A stretch of 64,000 nt of DNA from Alicyclobacillus tolerans. Its GTDB lineage: Bacteria; Bacillota; Bacilli; Alicyclobacillales; Alicyclobacillaceae. The stretch spans positions 43,217 to 107,216 of the forward strand of contig NZ_JAJFNK010000017.1 of assembly GCF_021739485.1 (NCBI RefSeq). Reading direction: 5' to 3'. Of the stretch, positions 49,626 through 59,410 are shown in pieces. Every line of letters starts with the position of its first letter. Position 1 is the first letter of the stretch. The notes beneath the pieces are model-generated. The model was not told the origin of the DNA, made no database searches, and worked only from the letters and a program-made list of their open reading frames with translations. The position numbers and the translations under genes were made by a program.

Positions 49626-50846
49626 TTATCGGTTAGAGGAAATGACCTCTGCGAGTCCATCGACGAGAACCTGCGCGACTTCCGGACGGGTGAGCTTCGG
49701 AGATGGGAGTTGTCCCGCGCGCAGGATTTGCCGCACCTTAGTCCCTGATAAGCTGTGCCGGTCCTCCTCGCCGTGCGGGCAGGTTTTCTCCGATGCCATG
49801 CCGTCACACTTGTCGCAGTAGAAGCTGTTTTCGAAAAAGAGAAGTTGGATTCCCAGTTCATCTTGGGAGAACTGTTCAAAAATGCGTTGAGAATCGTAAG
49901 GGCCGTAGTAGTTCCCTACACCGGCGTGATCGCGTCCGACAATAAAGTGCGAGCATCCGAAGTTTTTCCTCACTAGGGCGTGAAGTACGGCCTCGCGCGG
50001 TCCGGCGTATCTCATTGCTGCCGGATATACGGCCAGCAGCACCCGATCCTTAGGGTAGTAGTGCTCAAGCAGGACTTGGTAGCTTTGCATGCGCACATCC
50101 GCCGGGATATCGTCAGATTTTGTTTCCCCGACAAGAGGGTTTAAAAGCAATCCGTCAACCGTTTCCAAGGCCGATTTTTGGATGTATTCGTGGGCTCTGT
50201 GGACGGGGTTGCGCGTCTGAAAACCGACAACCGTCCGCCAGCCCAGGTGTTGAAACTCGGCCCGCACCTCAGATGGGTCGAGGTAAAACTCGCCAAACTG
50301 GGGCGGCGCTTTTCGGTTCAGCAACCACACTGGCCCTGCTGCGCAGAAACCGGGTCGCTGATACAGCTTCGCCACGCCAGGGTGGTTTTCGTCTGTTGTG
50401 CCGTAGACCGCTTGGGCTTCCCGCCGCTTGTCGACTGAAAAGACTTCGGTCACTTCAAGGATTCCGCGGATGACTCCCTCGCCGGACACCAACGCCGCTT
50501 TTTGGCCGGGTTTAAGGGCGTTCGCGGTTTTTTCTTCAATGGGCAAGGTGATTGGAATGCTCCAGACCTCTCCTGTGGCCAAGTGCAGTTTTTCCAGAAC
50601 GCTCTCGTAATCCGTTTGTCCCATGAAGCCAGTCAGCGGCGAGAAGGCGCCTGTGCTGATGAGCTCAAGGTCGGAATAAGACCAATCCGTCAACTCTATT
50701 TTCGCCATTCCGGCGGCTTCGTCGAGAGCAGCTTGTTTTTCCAGTCCCGTCAATTCTCGGTGCACCAAAGTGCCGCCGTGCGGTGCAATCAACGGGTGAG
50801 GGGTTTTGCGCGCGGATTTATGCAAATTGGAACTGCTGTGTATCAT
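49626..50846 (-). CDS. sat: sulfate adenylyltransferase (ATP sulfurylase)
   Basis: Monofunctional ATP sulfurylase of 406 residues making adenosine 5'-phosphosulfate from sulfate and ATP in the cytoplasm. [11 protein letters not shown] (210-220) and GRDHAGVG (304-311) are the nucleotide and sulfate motifs; a zinc-binding CDKCDG with later CPHGE (Cys344, 347, 356) marks the bacterial/archaeal type. AGGAGG precedes the ATG, whose sequence overlaps the APS kinase stop. Third in a sulfotransferase-cysC-sat operon; no PAPS reductase or sulfite reductase is nearby, so the APS is probably meant for PAPS and sulfation. Confidence 0.96.
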   Translation of the reverse strand: MIHSSSNLHKSARKTPHPLIAPHGGTLVHRELTGLEKQAALDEAAGMAKIELTDWSYSDLELISTGAFSPLTGFMGQTDYESVLEKLHLATGEVWSIPITLPIEEKTANALKPGQKAALVSGEGVIRGILEVTEVFSVDKRREAQAVYGTTDENHPGVAKLYQRPGFCAAGPVWLLNRKAPPQFGEFYLDPSEVRAEFQHLGWRTVVGFQTRNPVHRAHEYIQKSALETVDGLLLNPLVGETKSDDIPADVRMQSYQVLLEHYYPKDRVLLAVYPAAMRYAGPREAVLHALVRKNFGCSHFIVGRDHAGVGNYYGPYDSQRIFEQFSQDELGIQLLFFENSFYCDKCDGMASEKTCPHGEEDRHSLSGTKVRQILRAGQLPSPKLTRPEVAQVLVDGLAEVISSNR

Positions 50847-51559
50847 GCTAGGTCCTCCTGTGCTTGTTTTACACGAGAGGTTGCAATGTCCAAGGGTTTG
50901 GCAACGTCATGGGAGTTCGCCGGAATCTGAATCAGTCCCCGGGCCTCCAAATACGAGATGACTTGCTGCGTGCCTTGTTGCACCGACACTTTATCGGTCT
51001 GGATATTCAATTCGGGATTGACAGGCTCTTCGTAGGGAGAGTCAAAACCCGTGAAATTTTTGATGGCTCCGGCCTTGACTTTTTTGTACAGGCCTTTCGG
51101 GTCGCGCTGCGCACAGACCTCAAGCGGGCAATTGACGTATACCTCGATAAATTCGCCGTCATCCATGATTTGGCGAACCATTTGACGGTCTTTTTGATAC
51201 GGCGAGATCAGGGCCACGATGACGACGACGCCCGCATCCACCAAAACTTTCGCGAGTTCTCCTGCTCGGCGAATGTTCTCTTGTCGATCGCGTTCGGTAA
51301 AGCCGAGGTCCGAGTTCATGCCCATCCGAAGATTGTCGCCATCTAACAAGTATGTGTGAATTCCGAGGCCAAAGAGATGTCGTTCCAGTTCGGTACCGAG
51401 GGTCGATTTCCCTGCCCCAGACAGACCAGTCAACCAAACTACAAAACTGCCGTGGCCGTTCGATTGGCGCCGAAGGTGTTTGTCAACTGCGGTGTGGTGC
51501 CAGGTCAAGTTCGAATGTTGGACTTTTCTTACCATATCATTTTCCATTGTATTTTCCAC
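50843..51559 (-). CDS. cysC: adenylylsulfate kinase
   Basis: APS kinase of 238 residues producing PAPS. The P-loop is GLSGAGKST (45-53); [15 protein letters not shown] and the FTGFDSPYE loop complete the active site. The protein has about 40 extra residues after the usual end of CysC (about 200), of unknown use. GTG start with GGAGG close upstream; an ATG four codons later is less well placed. Its 3' end overlaps sat by 4 bp. Confidence 0.95.
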   Translation of the reverse strand: MENTMENDMVRKVQHSNLTWHHTAVDKHLRRQSNGHGSFVVWLTGLSGAGKSTLGTELERHLFGLGIHTYLLDGDNLRMGMNSDLGFTERDRQENIRRAGELAKVLVDAGVVVIVALISPYQKDRQMVRQIMDDGEFIEVYVNCPLEVCAQRDPKGLYKKVKAGAIKNFTGFDSPYEEPVNPELNIQTDKVSVQQGTQQVISYLEARGLIQIPANSHDVAKPLDIATSRVKQAQEDLA

Positions 51560-51574
51560 GTTTCCTCCATTTCA

Positions 51575-52471
51575 TTACGCTAACCATTTTGACAGGTCTC
51601 GTTCAATCAAGGTTTCAAGCTTTTGAATGTCCGGTTTATAGTACCGTTGAAGGTCAGCCTTTACAGCCCCTGGGATTTTGTCCTTCTTTAGAGTCAATCC
51701 CTTGGCTCTTTCGCCGAGTTTGCGGGCCAAATTCTCGGGAAAGAGGGGCTTGATGAAGTTCTTCAACGGATTTGGACGCGCAAAAAAATTGTAGATCGCC
51801 CGGCTTTTTGGCACACCGGAGACGTTGTGACGAATACTGGTATCGATGGGCACGGTCTCGTCGACGCCCAAAAACTTCAAACACGCCTTCACCAGTCGAG
51901 GTGTTTCCTGGAGTTCCTCATAAAGAAAAATGCGAATCTGTCCGGCGGGAAACCGTTCCAAGTAGCGTTGGACTTGTTCGCTGTACAGGCCAATCTCGCG
52001 GTACCACCACAAGGGCTGGTACCCGTTCTGTTTGCGTTTAGGTTCTTCTTCCAGTGCCTTTTCGAAGCTCAGGGTCTCGCGGCCGTCTCGAACGGTGTGC
52101 ATGTAAGCCGAAAAAGCCCGTTCGACAGGGTTCCTTAACAGTATAACTATTTTTGCGTTGGGATTCAGTACTTGAATCTTTTCGGCCGCATCCGGGTAGT
52201 ACAGGTAATAAACGGACCCCTCTCCAAGGACAGATGCAGGAGTAGGCGGCTCGAACAGTTTGAGATAGTCGGCTTGATTTCGCACGACACTTGCACTGAA
52301 GCCCTCATCTCCAGGTCCTGTAAACTGCTTTGGAAAGTGGTGGCTGCATAGAAAATGAGGCTCTTTGATAGAACTCATGTGGATATCGGGATGCAACCTG
52401 AGGTAGTGATAAAGGGAACTGGTTCCGGATTTTGCTGCGCCGACAATAAAGAAGTTCGGAATCATTGCCAC
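51575..52471 (-). CDS. sulfotransferase (PAPS-dependent), copy 1
   Basis: Cytoplasmic or membrane-associated sulfotransferase of 298 residues, related to heparan-sulfate-type enzymes. FFIVGAAKSGTSSLYHYL holds the 5'-phosphosulfate loop, RNPVERAFSAYMH the 3'-phosphate loop, and SIKEPHFL follows the P-loop as usual. GTG at 52471 with AGGAGG six bases upstream is preferred to the earlier in-frame starts. Encoded in one operon with PAPS synthesis, it probably sulfates a surface glycan or lipid. A truncated paralogue lies at the right edge. Confidence 0.92.
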   Translation of the reverse strand: MAMIPNFFIVGAAKSGTSSLYHYLRLHPDIHMSSIKEPHFLCSHHFPKQFTGPGDEGFSASVVRNQADYLKLFEPPTPASVLGEGSVYYLYYPDAAEKIQVLNPNAKIVILLRNPVERAFSAYMHTVRDGRETLSFEKALEEEPKRKQNGYQPLWWYREIGLYSEQVQRYLERFPAGQIRIFLYEELQETPRLVKACLKFLGVDETVPIDTSIRHNVSGVPKSRAIYNFFARPNPLKNFIKPLFPENLARKLGERAKGLTLKKDKIPGAVKADLQRYYKPDIQKLETLIERDLSKWLA

Positions 52472-52766
52472 ATATATCCTCCTCACTTGCGACCTTATGG
52501 CCTCATTCTGCGTTGTCCGGAAACTCTAGCAAGTTAGGGTACATACCTTCCTGTCATTGAGGTTACTGCATGGATAGGGTCGATAGGTTGTAGAAGTGTG
52601 GATAAGTCTTGGAAAAAATGTGGAGGAGATGTGTAAGACGTTTGTAAAGAACAAGGAATACAATAGGTTGGTAAATCGGTCTATCTGCCTGACATTCAAG
52701 TTGGATTTGTTTAAAAGCGTTCTGGAAACGAGTTGTGGAAACTACACGAGATTTAAGGTGATGGAA

Positions 52767-53462
52767 TTGGAGAATCGAATTCTTCTCGTTGACGATGAGC
52801 CAAAGGTTCTGGATATCATGACAGGCTACCTTGAGCAGGAAGGGTTTACGGTGTATACCGCCCATACTGGTGAAGAAGCGTTGCAGTTTGTCGAAAAGCA
52901 CCTGCCGAATTTGGTTGTACTAGATTGGATGCTGCCCCACATCAGCGGAATTGAGGTCTGCCGGCAACTGAGTCAAATGGAGAACGTGGGCGTCATTATG
53001 GTGACTGCTCGAACAGAGGAAGCGGACCGGGTTGTCGGATTAGAAGTTGGAGCCGACGACTACCTTGTAAAACCGTTCAGCTTGCGAGAATTGGCGGCAA
53101 GAATCCGCGCTGTGCTTCGAAGAATGAATACATCCGGGACAATGGGGCGCGAATCTAAGGAGGTCCGCGTGCGCGAACTGGTGATCGACGGCGATAAAAT
53201 GCAAGTGTGGAAGTGTCAAGAGCCGATTTTTGTCACGCCTACAGAATTTCAACTGTTGTGGACACTCGCGAATAAGGTTGGGGTGGTGTACAGTCGGCTT
53301 CAACTGTTAAAGGCTGCCATGGGAGACGCTTATCTCAACTACGAGCGAACCATCGACAGCCACATTAGCCACTTACGCAAAAAAATTGAAGACGATCCCA
53401 GTAATCCTCAATACATTCAGACCGTGCACGGCATTGGTTACCGACTGGGTGAACCTACGTGA
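52767..53462 (+). CDS. OmpR/PhoB-type response regulator
   Basis: Response regulator of 231 residues. The receiver has VDDEP at the N-terminus, phosphoacceptor Asp53 (VVLDWMLP), and Lys102 (VKPF). The winged-helix output ends in HGIGYRLGEPT with SHLRKKIE before it. TTG start chosen because AGGTGA ends five bases earlier; the ATG two codons upstream touches that site. The stop overlaps the GTG of the partner kinase. A perfect two-component pair. Confidence 0.95.
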   Translation: MENRILLVDDEPKVLDIMTGYLEQEGFTVYTAHTGEEALQFVEKHLPNLVVLDWMLPHISGIEVCRQLSQMENVGVIMVTARTEEADRVVGLEVGADDYLVKPFSLRELAARIRAVLRRMNTSGTMGRESKEVRVRELVIDGDKMQVWKCQEPIFVTPTEFQLLWTLANKVGVVYSRLQLLKAAMGDAYLNYERTIDSHISHLRKKIEDDPSNPQYIQTVHGIGYRLGEPT

Positions 53463-54865
53463 GGTTGCGCAATAAGCTGTTTATCTGGATGGTTGTTCTC
53501 GTCTCTTTTTTGGCAGGCGTCTTCTTTGTGATTTCCCAATGGTACTCTAGGACTCAGTTTAAGCGTTACACGGAGTTGGCCCAACAGGAGGATGCCTCCC
53601 AATGGGCTACTTTAATCTCCTACTTCTATCAATCGAACGGTGAGTCTTGGAAGAACATACGCGGGGAAATTGTCGGTATTTTTCTGCATGCCGATTCTAC
53701 GGTAACTCGCAACCGTCCACAATACTTGGAATTGTTAAATGACAAGGGGAAACGGATTCTCGTTTTAGGGGACCCACAATCGGACAGCGCGAATGGGGAA
53801 GTGAACCGCTTTTTGGTCAGCACACCGGTTATTGCCAATGGACGGACGGTTGGCACACTTCTTATTCGGGACCGTGGGCTGGTTGGATTGTTCCGTTTGG
53901 AACAACAGTTTTTACATTCCATGGCAGTCAGTCTGTTTTGGGGTACCGCAATTGCGGTTGCGGTGGCTTTAATTTTAGGGACTTGGCTGGCACGTTACAT
54001 CACGTCCCCGTTGCAGCGCATGACTTCAGCCATCTCCCGGATCATCCAAGGAGACCTGAATTCGCAACTCACCGTTGAATCGTCGGACGAATTTGGACAA
54101 GTGGCGATGGCGTTCAATGAAATGAGCGCGAGACTGGCAAAAACAGAGCAGGCAAGGCAGCGCTTAGTCGCCGATGTCGCCCATGAACTCCGAACCCCGC
54201 TGACCATCATCTCCGGCCAATTGGAACTGATTCAACAAGGTGTGCGCGAAGTGACCCCGGAGACGCTCTTACCCATTCAAGACGAGATTCTGCGCTTGTC
54301 TCGATTGGTCCAAGACCTGCACCAGTTGTCCCAGGCAGAAGTGGGTAAGTTGCAATTGGAAAGGCAAGACACCGATATCGTGGAACTCGTGGAGAAAATC
54401 GTCGCTGCGTTCGAAATTGAGGCGGATGAACGAGGAATACACATGATGACCACCGTTTCACCAGCCGAAGCGAAACCTCCGTCGATTCGTTTGTACATCG
54501 ATCCACATCGAATAACCCAGGTTCTTGTCAACCTGCTCGGTAACGCATTGCGATATACCCCTCCTGGAGGCAGTATTTTTCTAGACATCAAGAAGAATTT
54601 GCAAGGAGTTCGCATTGCCGTCGCGGATACGGGCCCAGGGATACCCGAAGAGGACCTGCCGTACGTGTTTAACCGGTTTTATCGTGCGGAGCAAGGACGT
54701 TCCCGGGACACTGGCGGCATGGGCCTCGGCCTGGCTATTGCCCGCGAGTTCGTCGCAGCGCACGGAGGAAGCCTTGAAGTCACGAGCGAGGTTGGGAAAG
54801 GTGCCACGTTTGAAGTCGTTTTACCGGAAAGTCAGTTACCTGAAAGTGAGTTAAAGAAATTGTAA
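53459..54865 (+). CDS. sensor histidine kinase, partner of the upstream regulator
   Basis: Membrane kinase of 468 residues. Membrane segments at about 8-28 and 155-177 frame an extracytoplasmic domain, followed by a HAMP domain (178-230) and phosphoacceptor DVAHELRTPL with His242; the ATPase domain shows NALRYTP, DTGPGI and GMGLGL. GTG start overlapping the regulator stop (GTGA). The sensor domain is of unknown ligand. Differs from the two orphan kinases, which lack HAMP. Confidence 0.95.
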   Translation: MRLRNKLFIWMVVLVSFLAGVFFVISQWYSRTQFKRYTELAQQEDASQWATLISYFYQSNGESWKNIRGEIVGIFLHADSTVTRNRPQYLELLNDKGKRILVLGDPQSDSANGEVNRFLVSTPVIANGRTVGTLLIRDRGLVGLFRLEQQFLHSMAVSLFWGTAIAVAVALILGTWLARYITSPLQRMTSAISRIIQGDLNSQLTVESSDEFGQVAMAFNEMSARLAKTEQARQRLVADVAHELRTPLTIISGQLELIQQGVREVTPETLLPIQDEILRLSRLVQDLHQLSQAEVGKLQLERQDTDIVELVEKIVAAFEIEADERGIHMMTTVSPAEAKPPSIRLYIDPHRITQVLVNLLGNALRYTPPGGSIFLDIKKNLQGVRIAVADTGPGIPEEDLPYVFNRFYRAEQGRSRDTGGMGLGLAIAREFVAAHGGSLEVTSEVGKGATFEVVLPESQLPESELKKL

Positions 54866-54960
54866 AAATTCATGCTTAAAATGGAATCCAGAGTGGGCTT
54901 ACTCGAGGTCGTCGAATCGCTGACATGATGCTTTGCGTAGAAAAAGGCGGTGAAAGCCCA

Positions 54961-55557
54961 ATGTTTAAGGCGCGGCTTTTCAAAACCCATGTCTCAAAGA
55001 CCCCATCGCTGCAACGAACTGCGCGGTTTTTAAGCGTCGGGTTCTTAAACGCTTTTGTGGATGTTTTGGTCTTTAATTTGTTCGTGCTGATTCTGCCGAC
55101 GAAATCGGCTGCTGTTTTAAGCTTGTACAATACGATCGCTGTGGGCTGCGCCATTTTAAACAGTTACGCGGGAAACCGGTTTTGGACTTTTGCCGATATG
55201 GCCAGTGGGACGCGTCGGGAAACTTGGATGTTTTGGGCACAGGCGATTGGAAACGTCGCTATCAACGACGCCATCGTAGTGTGGGCTGACACGTTTTTTC
55301 GGCTGCGCGGCATGCCCATCCCTGTAGCAAGCAACGTTTCTAAGGGTTTGGCCATGACGGTCTCGTCTTCAGTAAGTTATTTATTAATGCGTTTGTTTGT
55401 TTTTCGGCGCCGGAACCACTCAACACCCGAGGTTTCGGGTTCGTTGCTGAGCCTTGAGCCGCCGCTTTTTGACAAGACAGCGTTGCCAAACGACTCCGGA
55501 GAAATCGCAGGTGAGTTGAAACACGCCCCAACACATGGCATCATGAGAGTAGATTGA
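54961..55557 (+). CDS. GtrA family membrane protein
   Basis: Small membrane protein of 198 residues with four predicted membrane segments in residues 24-140, belonging to GtrA-like proteins thought to flip or assist transfer of polyprenyl-linked sugars. FLSVGFLNAFVDVLVF and NSYAGNRFWTF are typical. The last about 55 residues are a soluble tail not usual in the family. ATG chosen with GGCGGTGA upstream; an earlier ATG at 54925 is open. It lies between a two-component system and an orphan response regulator and fits the glycan theme of the right-hand part of the window. Confidence 0.85.
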   Translation: MFKARLFKTHVSKTPSLQRTARFLSVGFLNAFVDVLVFNLFVLILPTKSAAVLSLYNTIAVGCAILNSYAGNRFWTFADMASGTRRETWMFWAQAIGNVAINDAIVVWADTFFRLRGMPIPVASNVSKGLAMTVSSSVSYLLMRLFVFRRRNHSTPEVSGSLLSLEPPLFDKTALPNDSGEIAGELKHAPTHGIMRVD

Positions 55558-55587
55558 AAATGGCATGTGGAGCGGGGAAAATGTTTC

Positions 55588-56265
55588 ATGAGCATGAAGG
55601 CGCTGATTGTGGAAGACGATGTTGAAATTGCAAAGGTAATTGCAGCGGCTCTGCGTGACGAGTCGTGGAATTGCGATGTCGCGAACACGGGTAAATCAGG
55701 TTTACAATTGGCCCTGGACCAGTCCTACGACCTCATTGTTCTCGACATCATGTTGCCGGACTTGAACGGGGTTGAAGTCATACGCAGAATCCGACAGGCA
55801 TCGTTGATGGTGCCTGTTTTGTTTTTGACGGCATTGGACAGTGTCCAAGACCGGGTCAGAGGATTAGACGCGGGGGCCGACGACTACCTTACGAAGCCGT
55901 TTGATATTCCCGAGCTGCTTGCGCGCATTCGCGCTTTATCGCGGAGAAAAGGGAGTATTGTAGTGGAGGACAGGCTCGTTTACGGTCCACTGGCTTTGCA
56001 TCCAGATTCCCGCGACGGAACTGCAGGCGACCATCCGTTACACCTCACGAGCAAAGAGTACGAGATCTTGAAGTACTTTATGCAAAATGCCGAGCAGATT
56101 TTGACTCGGGACCAAATTTTTGTCCGGGTTTGGGGCTACGATTCCGATGCAGGGCCGACGGTAGTTGACGTGTACGTCCATCGACTGCGGAGAAAACTTG
56201 CCGAACTCGGATGCGAGGGCTATTTAAAAACCTTGCGCAGCGTTGGATATATGCTCAAGGAATAA
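55588..56265 (+). CDS. OmpR-type response regulator without adjacent kinase
   Basis: Response regulator of 225 residues: EDD at 9-11, phosphoacceptor Asp53 (VLDIMLPDLNG), Lys in TKPFD, winged-helix domain ending SVGYMLKE. The ATG (MSMKALIVEDD) has GGGGA upstream; a second ATG two codons on is equally possible. No kinase gene follows; a strong terminator does. It could be the missing partner of the two paralogous orphan kinases 14-20 kb away, which is untested. Confidence 0.93.
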   Translation: MSMKALIVEDDVEIAKVIAAALRDESWNCDVANTGKSGLQLALDQSYDLIVLDIMLPDLNGVEVIRRIRQASLMVPVLFLTALDSVQDRVRGLDAGADDYLTKPFDIPELLARIRALSRRKGSIVVEDRLVYGPLALHPDSRDGTAGDHPLHLTSKEYEILKYFMQNAEQILTRDQIFVRVWGYDSDAGPTVVDVYVHRLRRKLAELGCEGYLKTLRSVGYMLKE

Positions 56266-56291
56266 GGCGATTGAACCTAAGGTTAGAAAAC

Positions 56292-56353
56292 TTCAAGAGT
56301 AGAAGACAGGCATGGGGTGGACAAGTCGACCCCATGCCTGTTGTGCTCTTGAA
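56292..56353. terminator. Bidirectional terminator after the orphan regulator
   Basis: Perfect 13-bp stem ACAGGCATGGGGT (56306-56318) with ACCCCATGCCTGT (56329-56341), extended outside by TTCAAGAG/CTCTTGAA. Confidence 0.8.
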
Positions 56354-56402
56354 CGGCACAACGGCTCTACGAGGTTTCCAGACAACGCACGGACCGGCCG
56401 AA

Positions 56403-57923
56403 TCATCGGCCGATGTGCTGGAGCCGGTGCTTTTGAACCTTCCCTGTGGCGCCGACAGGCAATTCTTGTATGACCCGAATTTGGGCTGGCCTTTTTGGCT
56501 TGGCCAAGTGCTTTTCGCAGTAAGCCATCAGCTCTTTGACAAGCCAATCTCCGTTGTGGCCCCTATCCTCCTGTGGAACGACGTACGCGACGACGATTTC
56601 TCCATAGATCGCATCCGGTTCTCCCACCACGGCGGCGAGTTGGACCCGAGGGTGGCCGTTTAATACGTCTTCTACTTCCCTGGGGCTGATTTTTTCCCCG
56701 GCGCGGTTGATCAACTCCTTTTTCCGACCTGTAATCTTCAGGTATCCGTCGTCATCGAATTCCCCGAGGTCGCCAGTAAGCAACCAGTCGTTGTGGAATC
56801 CTGCCGACTTGTTGCTCACATCCACGTAGTGTGAGATGACATTTTTCCCGCGTATCGCAATTTGTCCCGTCACCCCATTTGGAAGCTCCTGGTAGTCGTC
56901 ATCCAAGATGCGAAGCTGCACGCCGCAAGGCAATCCCACGAACCCGGTTTTGCGCGTCCTTGGTGGCAGCGGGTTAATGCAGATTTGACCTGCTGCCTCC
57001 GTCATTCCGTACGATTCAATGACCGGTACCCCAAAACGTTGCTCAAATTGCGCGGCGAGCACTGGGGACAAAGGTGCCGACGCAGTGCGGATGAAACGCA
57101 GCGATTTGGCGGGCGGATAGGTACCAAACCGAGTCGGCAATGGTTTTTCCGAGGCTCCTTTGACCACTATCGACAAAATCGTGGGTACGGCTGAAACCCA
57201 GGTCACTTTATGCCTGCGGATGTTGCTCCAAAAGCTCCGGGCGCTGAACCGTTCCTGCATGACGAGTTTGCCGCCGGAGACAAGCGTGGACAGCAGGACA
57301 ATCACTTGCGCGTTAATGTGAAACAGGGGTAAGAAGCAGTAAGCCGTGTCCATTGCAGTCAGTTGATGACTGTCGATCACGTTGTTGACTGCTGCCCACA
57401 GATGACCGTGTGTCAGCAGAACTCCCTTCGGCTGACCGGTCGTACCGGAAGTGTACATGAGTATCGCCGGGGACTCCTCCTGAATAGGCAGTTTGGCGTG
57501 AACCTCTTGCACATCTAATGGAATACACCATCGGATCTCGGGGGCTTTCGGGTCGGTTTCACAATGGACAAAGTGTCCCCTCGCCAGCGCTTGCTCCCAG
57601 ACGCCCGTTCTTGAGATGACTAGAGCGGGTTGGACGCGGGCGACAACTTGCTGCGCTTCGGAAACGGGCAGCTCTGGATTCATAGGTACCGCCACTGAAC
57701 CGGACAACAAAAGCGCGAGGTAGTTCACAACAAACTCATAGGAGTTCGGCAAGGCAATGACGACACGCGAACCTCGTACCACACCGGTCTTTTTTAGTTT
57801 GCGAACAGTTTCGCGCACATCCTCGAGCAACAATTCTGTGCCCATCCACTGACCGTGGTCATAGACGATGGGGGTTGCCAACTTTGACAGGGAAGTCTGC
57901 AGCGCTTCGATGAGACGGGTCAA
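56403..57923 (-). CDS. AMP-dependent acyl-CoA synthetase/ligase
   Basis: ANL-superfamily adenylating enzyme of 506 residues, converting a carboxylic acid to its CoA thioester through an acyl-AMP. YTSGTTGQPKG (157-167) is the A3 motif, SYGMTEAAG the A5, TGDLGEFD the A7 and GRKKELINRAGEK the A8 with the hinge; the catalytic Lys occurs near the end in PVGATGKVQK. TTG start with GAGGTGA. It follows the MFS gene on the same strand by 50 bp, so a transported acid is the likely substrate. Identity of the acid unknown; oxalate- or aromatic-acid-type ligases are both possible. Confidence 0.92.
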   Translation of the reverse strand: MTRLIEALQTSLSKLATPIVYDHGQWMGTELLLEDVRETVRKLKKTGVVRGSRVVIALPNSYEFVVNYLALLLSGSVAVPMNPELPVSEAQQVVARVQPALVISRTGVWEQALARGHFVHCETDPKAPEIRWCIPLDVQEVHAKLPIQEESPAILMYTSGTTGQPKGVLLTHGHLWAAVNNVIDSHQLTAMDTAYCFLPLFHINAQVIVLLSTLVSGGKLVMQERFSARSFWSNIRRHKVTWVSAVPTILSIVVKGASEKPLPTRFGTYPPAKSLRFIRTASAPLSPVLAAQFEQRFGVPVIESYGMTEAAGQICINPLPPRTRKTGFVGLPCGVQLRILDDDYQELPNGVTGQIAIRGKNVISHYVDVSNKSAGFHNDWLLTGDLGEFDDDGYLKITGRKKELINRAGEKISPREVEDVLNGHPRVQLAAVVGEPDAIYGEIVVAYVVPQEDRGHNGDWLVKELMAYCEKHLAKPKRPAQIRVIQELPVGATGKVQKHRLQHIGR

Positions 57924-57973
57924 TTGAATTCACCTCGTGTTTTTATAAGTTGAAACCATATACATGACACGGT

Positions 57974-59395
57974 CTAGGCGGATTGGACCTTTGCCGACCC
58001 TTCCATCCCTGCTTCTTCCATCGGGATCCCGGCCGTTTCACGGCCCAACAGCAGAAACGGCAAACTGAAAACCACTAAAATGACAGCGACTCCGATAAAC
58101 ACCACGTGGTTCCCATAGGACCCCACGAAAAACGGGACGAAGTAGGTGGTCGCCACACCGCTGAGTGTCCGCGCAGTCATTTCGTCCATATAAACGCCCC
58201 GGCCCCGAAGTTCTGTGGGGTATTGTTCGGCCACGCACAGCTTAGTCACTGGAAAAATTCCAAGCCCGAACCACGAAGTCAGCAAGCTGGACAAAAGTGT
58301 GACGGTCGGCAAATCGCTGACGGTAAACAAGATACATCCGGCACTGGCTAGAATGACGTACAGCGTGAGCACTCGCTTGCGGCCAAATTTATCCGACAGA
58401 TGGCCTTGGACAATGGAACCGATCCCTCCGATTAACATCATCAGCCCCGACAGCAAAATGGCACTGCCGATGTTCGAGCCGCGGTTGAGCAGCAGCGTCG
58501 GTCCGAACACTTGGAGGATGTAAAACAACATCAGCGCCGCTGTCAACTGCATCGTCACCATGACGCTCCGGCCCAAGTACGGTTTATGGAACATCGTGCG
58601 CAGCGCCTTGGCACCGCGTTCCGGCAGTGCGCGAAGGGAAACGGAGATACTCTTGTCGACGAGGGTAGCATCGTGGGAGAGACCCGCTTCGTCCTCTAGG
58701 TGTTCCACCAACTCTTGAACTTCGTCGGTTTTGCCGACCTTTAACAGATATCTTGGGGACTCTGGCAGCCAAAGGTACAGCGGCAACAGAGTAAGCAACG
58801 GAATTCCGCCCATGAGAAAGGGAAACCGCCAAGCCAGGCTGCCGGAAAACGAATGCAGAGCCCACAGCGAGGCCAAGTTGGGAATCACGTAGGCGGCCGT
58901 GAGCACCCCGTTGGCGTAACCCACGCTTTGCGCCCGCTGCCTTCCGTGTACGAATTCGGACAAGAACAGGTAAGGCATGGGCAAAACCGCTCCTTCGCCA
59001 ATCCCTGCAAAAAACCGAATTGCAGCCAGTTGACCGACGTTGTGCACGGTGGCCCCAATCACTGTTAAAACCGAGAAAAACAGGATTCCCCACAAAACCA
59101 CTTTCCGGCGGCCGATTTTGTCGGCCAGGACGCCCGACGGGATCATACCGATCACGACTCCCAGCGTCGATGCCACAGCTAAAATGCCGGTTTGGCTGGC
59201 CGTCAGGTGCCAGGATTTCGTCAGAATAGACAACACAGGTCCAACGACCCCAATATCAAATGCCTCGGCAAGCCATACTAAGGACAGCAAGAAAATGATG
59301 CGAGTCGTCGACTTCGTCCCAGGAATTTGGTTCAGGCGGGTGAGCAGGTTGGCTTGAATCAAAGAGCCAGACAGCGAATTCACAGACCTTTGCAT
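57974..59395 (-). CDS. MFS transporter, metabolite:H+ symporter type
   Basis: Twelve-helix major facilitator of 473 residues. The loop 2-3 motif GVLADKIGRRKV and the PESPRYLL motif after helix 6 mark the sugar-porter/aromatic-acid:H+ symporter branch; WLAEAFDIGVVGPVL carries the Asp in helix 1 typical of acid symporters. AAAGGAGG precedes the ATG. It is upstream of an acyl-CoA ligase gene, suggesting uptake of an organic acid followed by CoA activation. Confidence 0.92.
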   Translation of the reverse strand: MQRSVNSLSGSLIQANLLTRLNQIPGTKSTTRIIFLLSLVWLAEAFDIGVVGPVLSILTKSWHLTASQTGILAVASTLGVVIGMIPSGVLADKIGRRKVVLWGILFFSVLTVIGATVHNVGQLAAIRFFAGIGEGAVLPMPYLFLSEFVHGRQRAQSVGYANGVLTAAYVIPNLASLWALHSFSGSLAWRFPFLMGGIPLLTLLPLYLWLPESPRYLLKVGKTDEVQELVEHLEDEAGLSHDATLVDKSISVSLRALPERGAKALRTMFHKPYLGRSVMVTMQLTAALMLFYILQVFGPTLLLNRGSNIGSAILLSGLMMLIGGIGSIVQGHLSDKFGRKRVLTLYVILASAGCILFTVSDLPTVTLLSSLLTSWFGLGIFPVTKLCVAEQYPTELRGRGVYMDEMTARTLSGVATTYFVPFFVGSYGNHVVFIGVAVILVVFSLPFLLLGRETAGIPMEEAGMEGSAKVQSA

Positions 59396-59410
59396 CGACG
59401 GGTTCCTCCT

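Noticed and set aside
52597..52605. Perfect DnaA box TGTGGATAA upstream of the response regulator
   Set aside because: A single box without a cluster, DUE or dnaA/dnaN genes; expected by chance in 64 kb.
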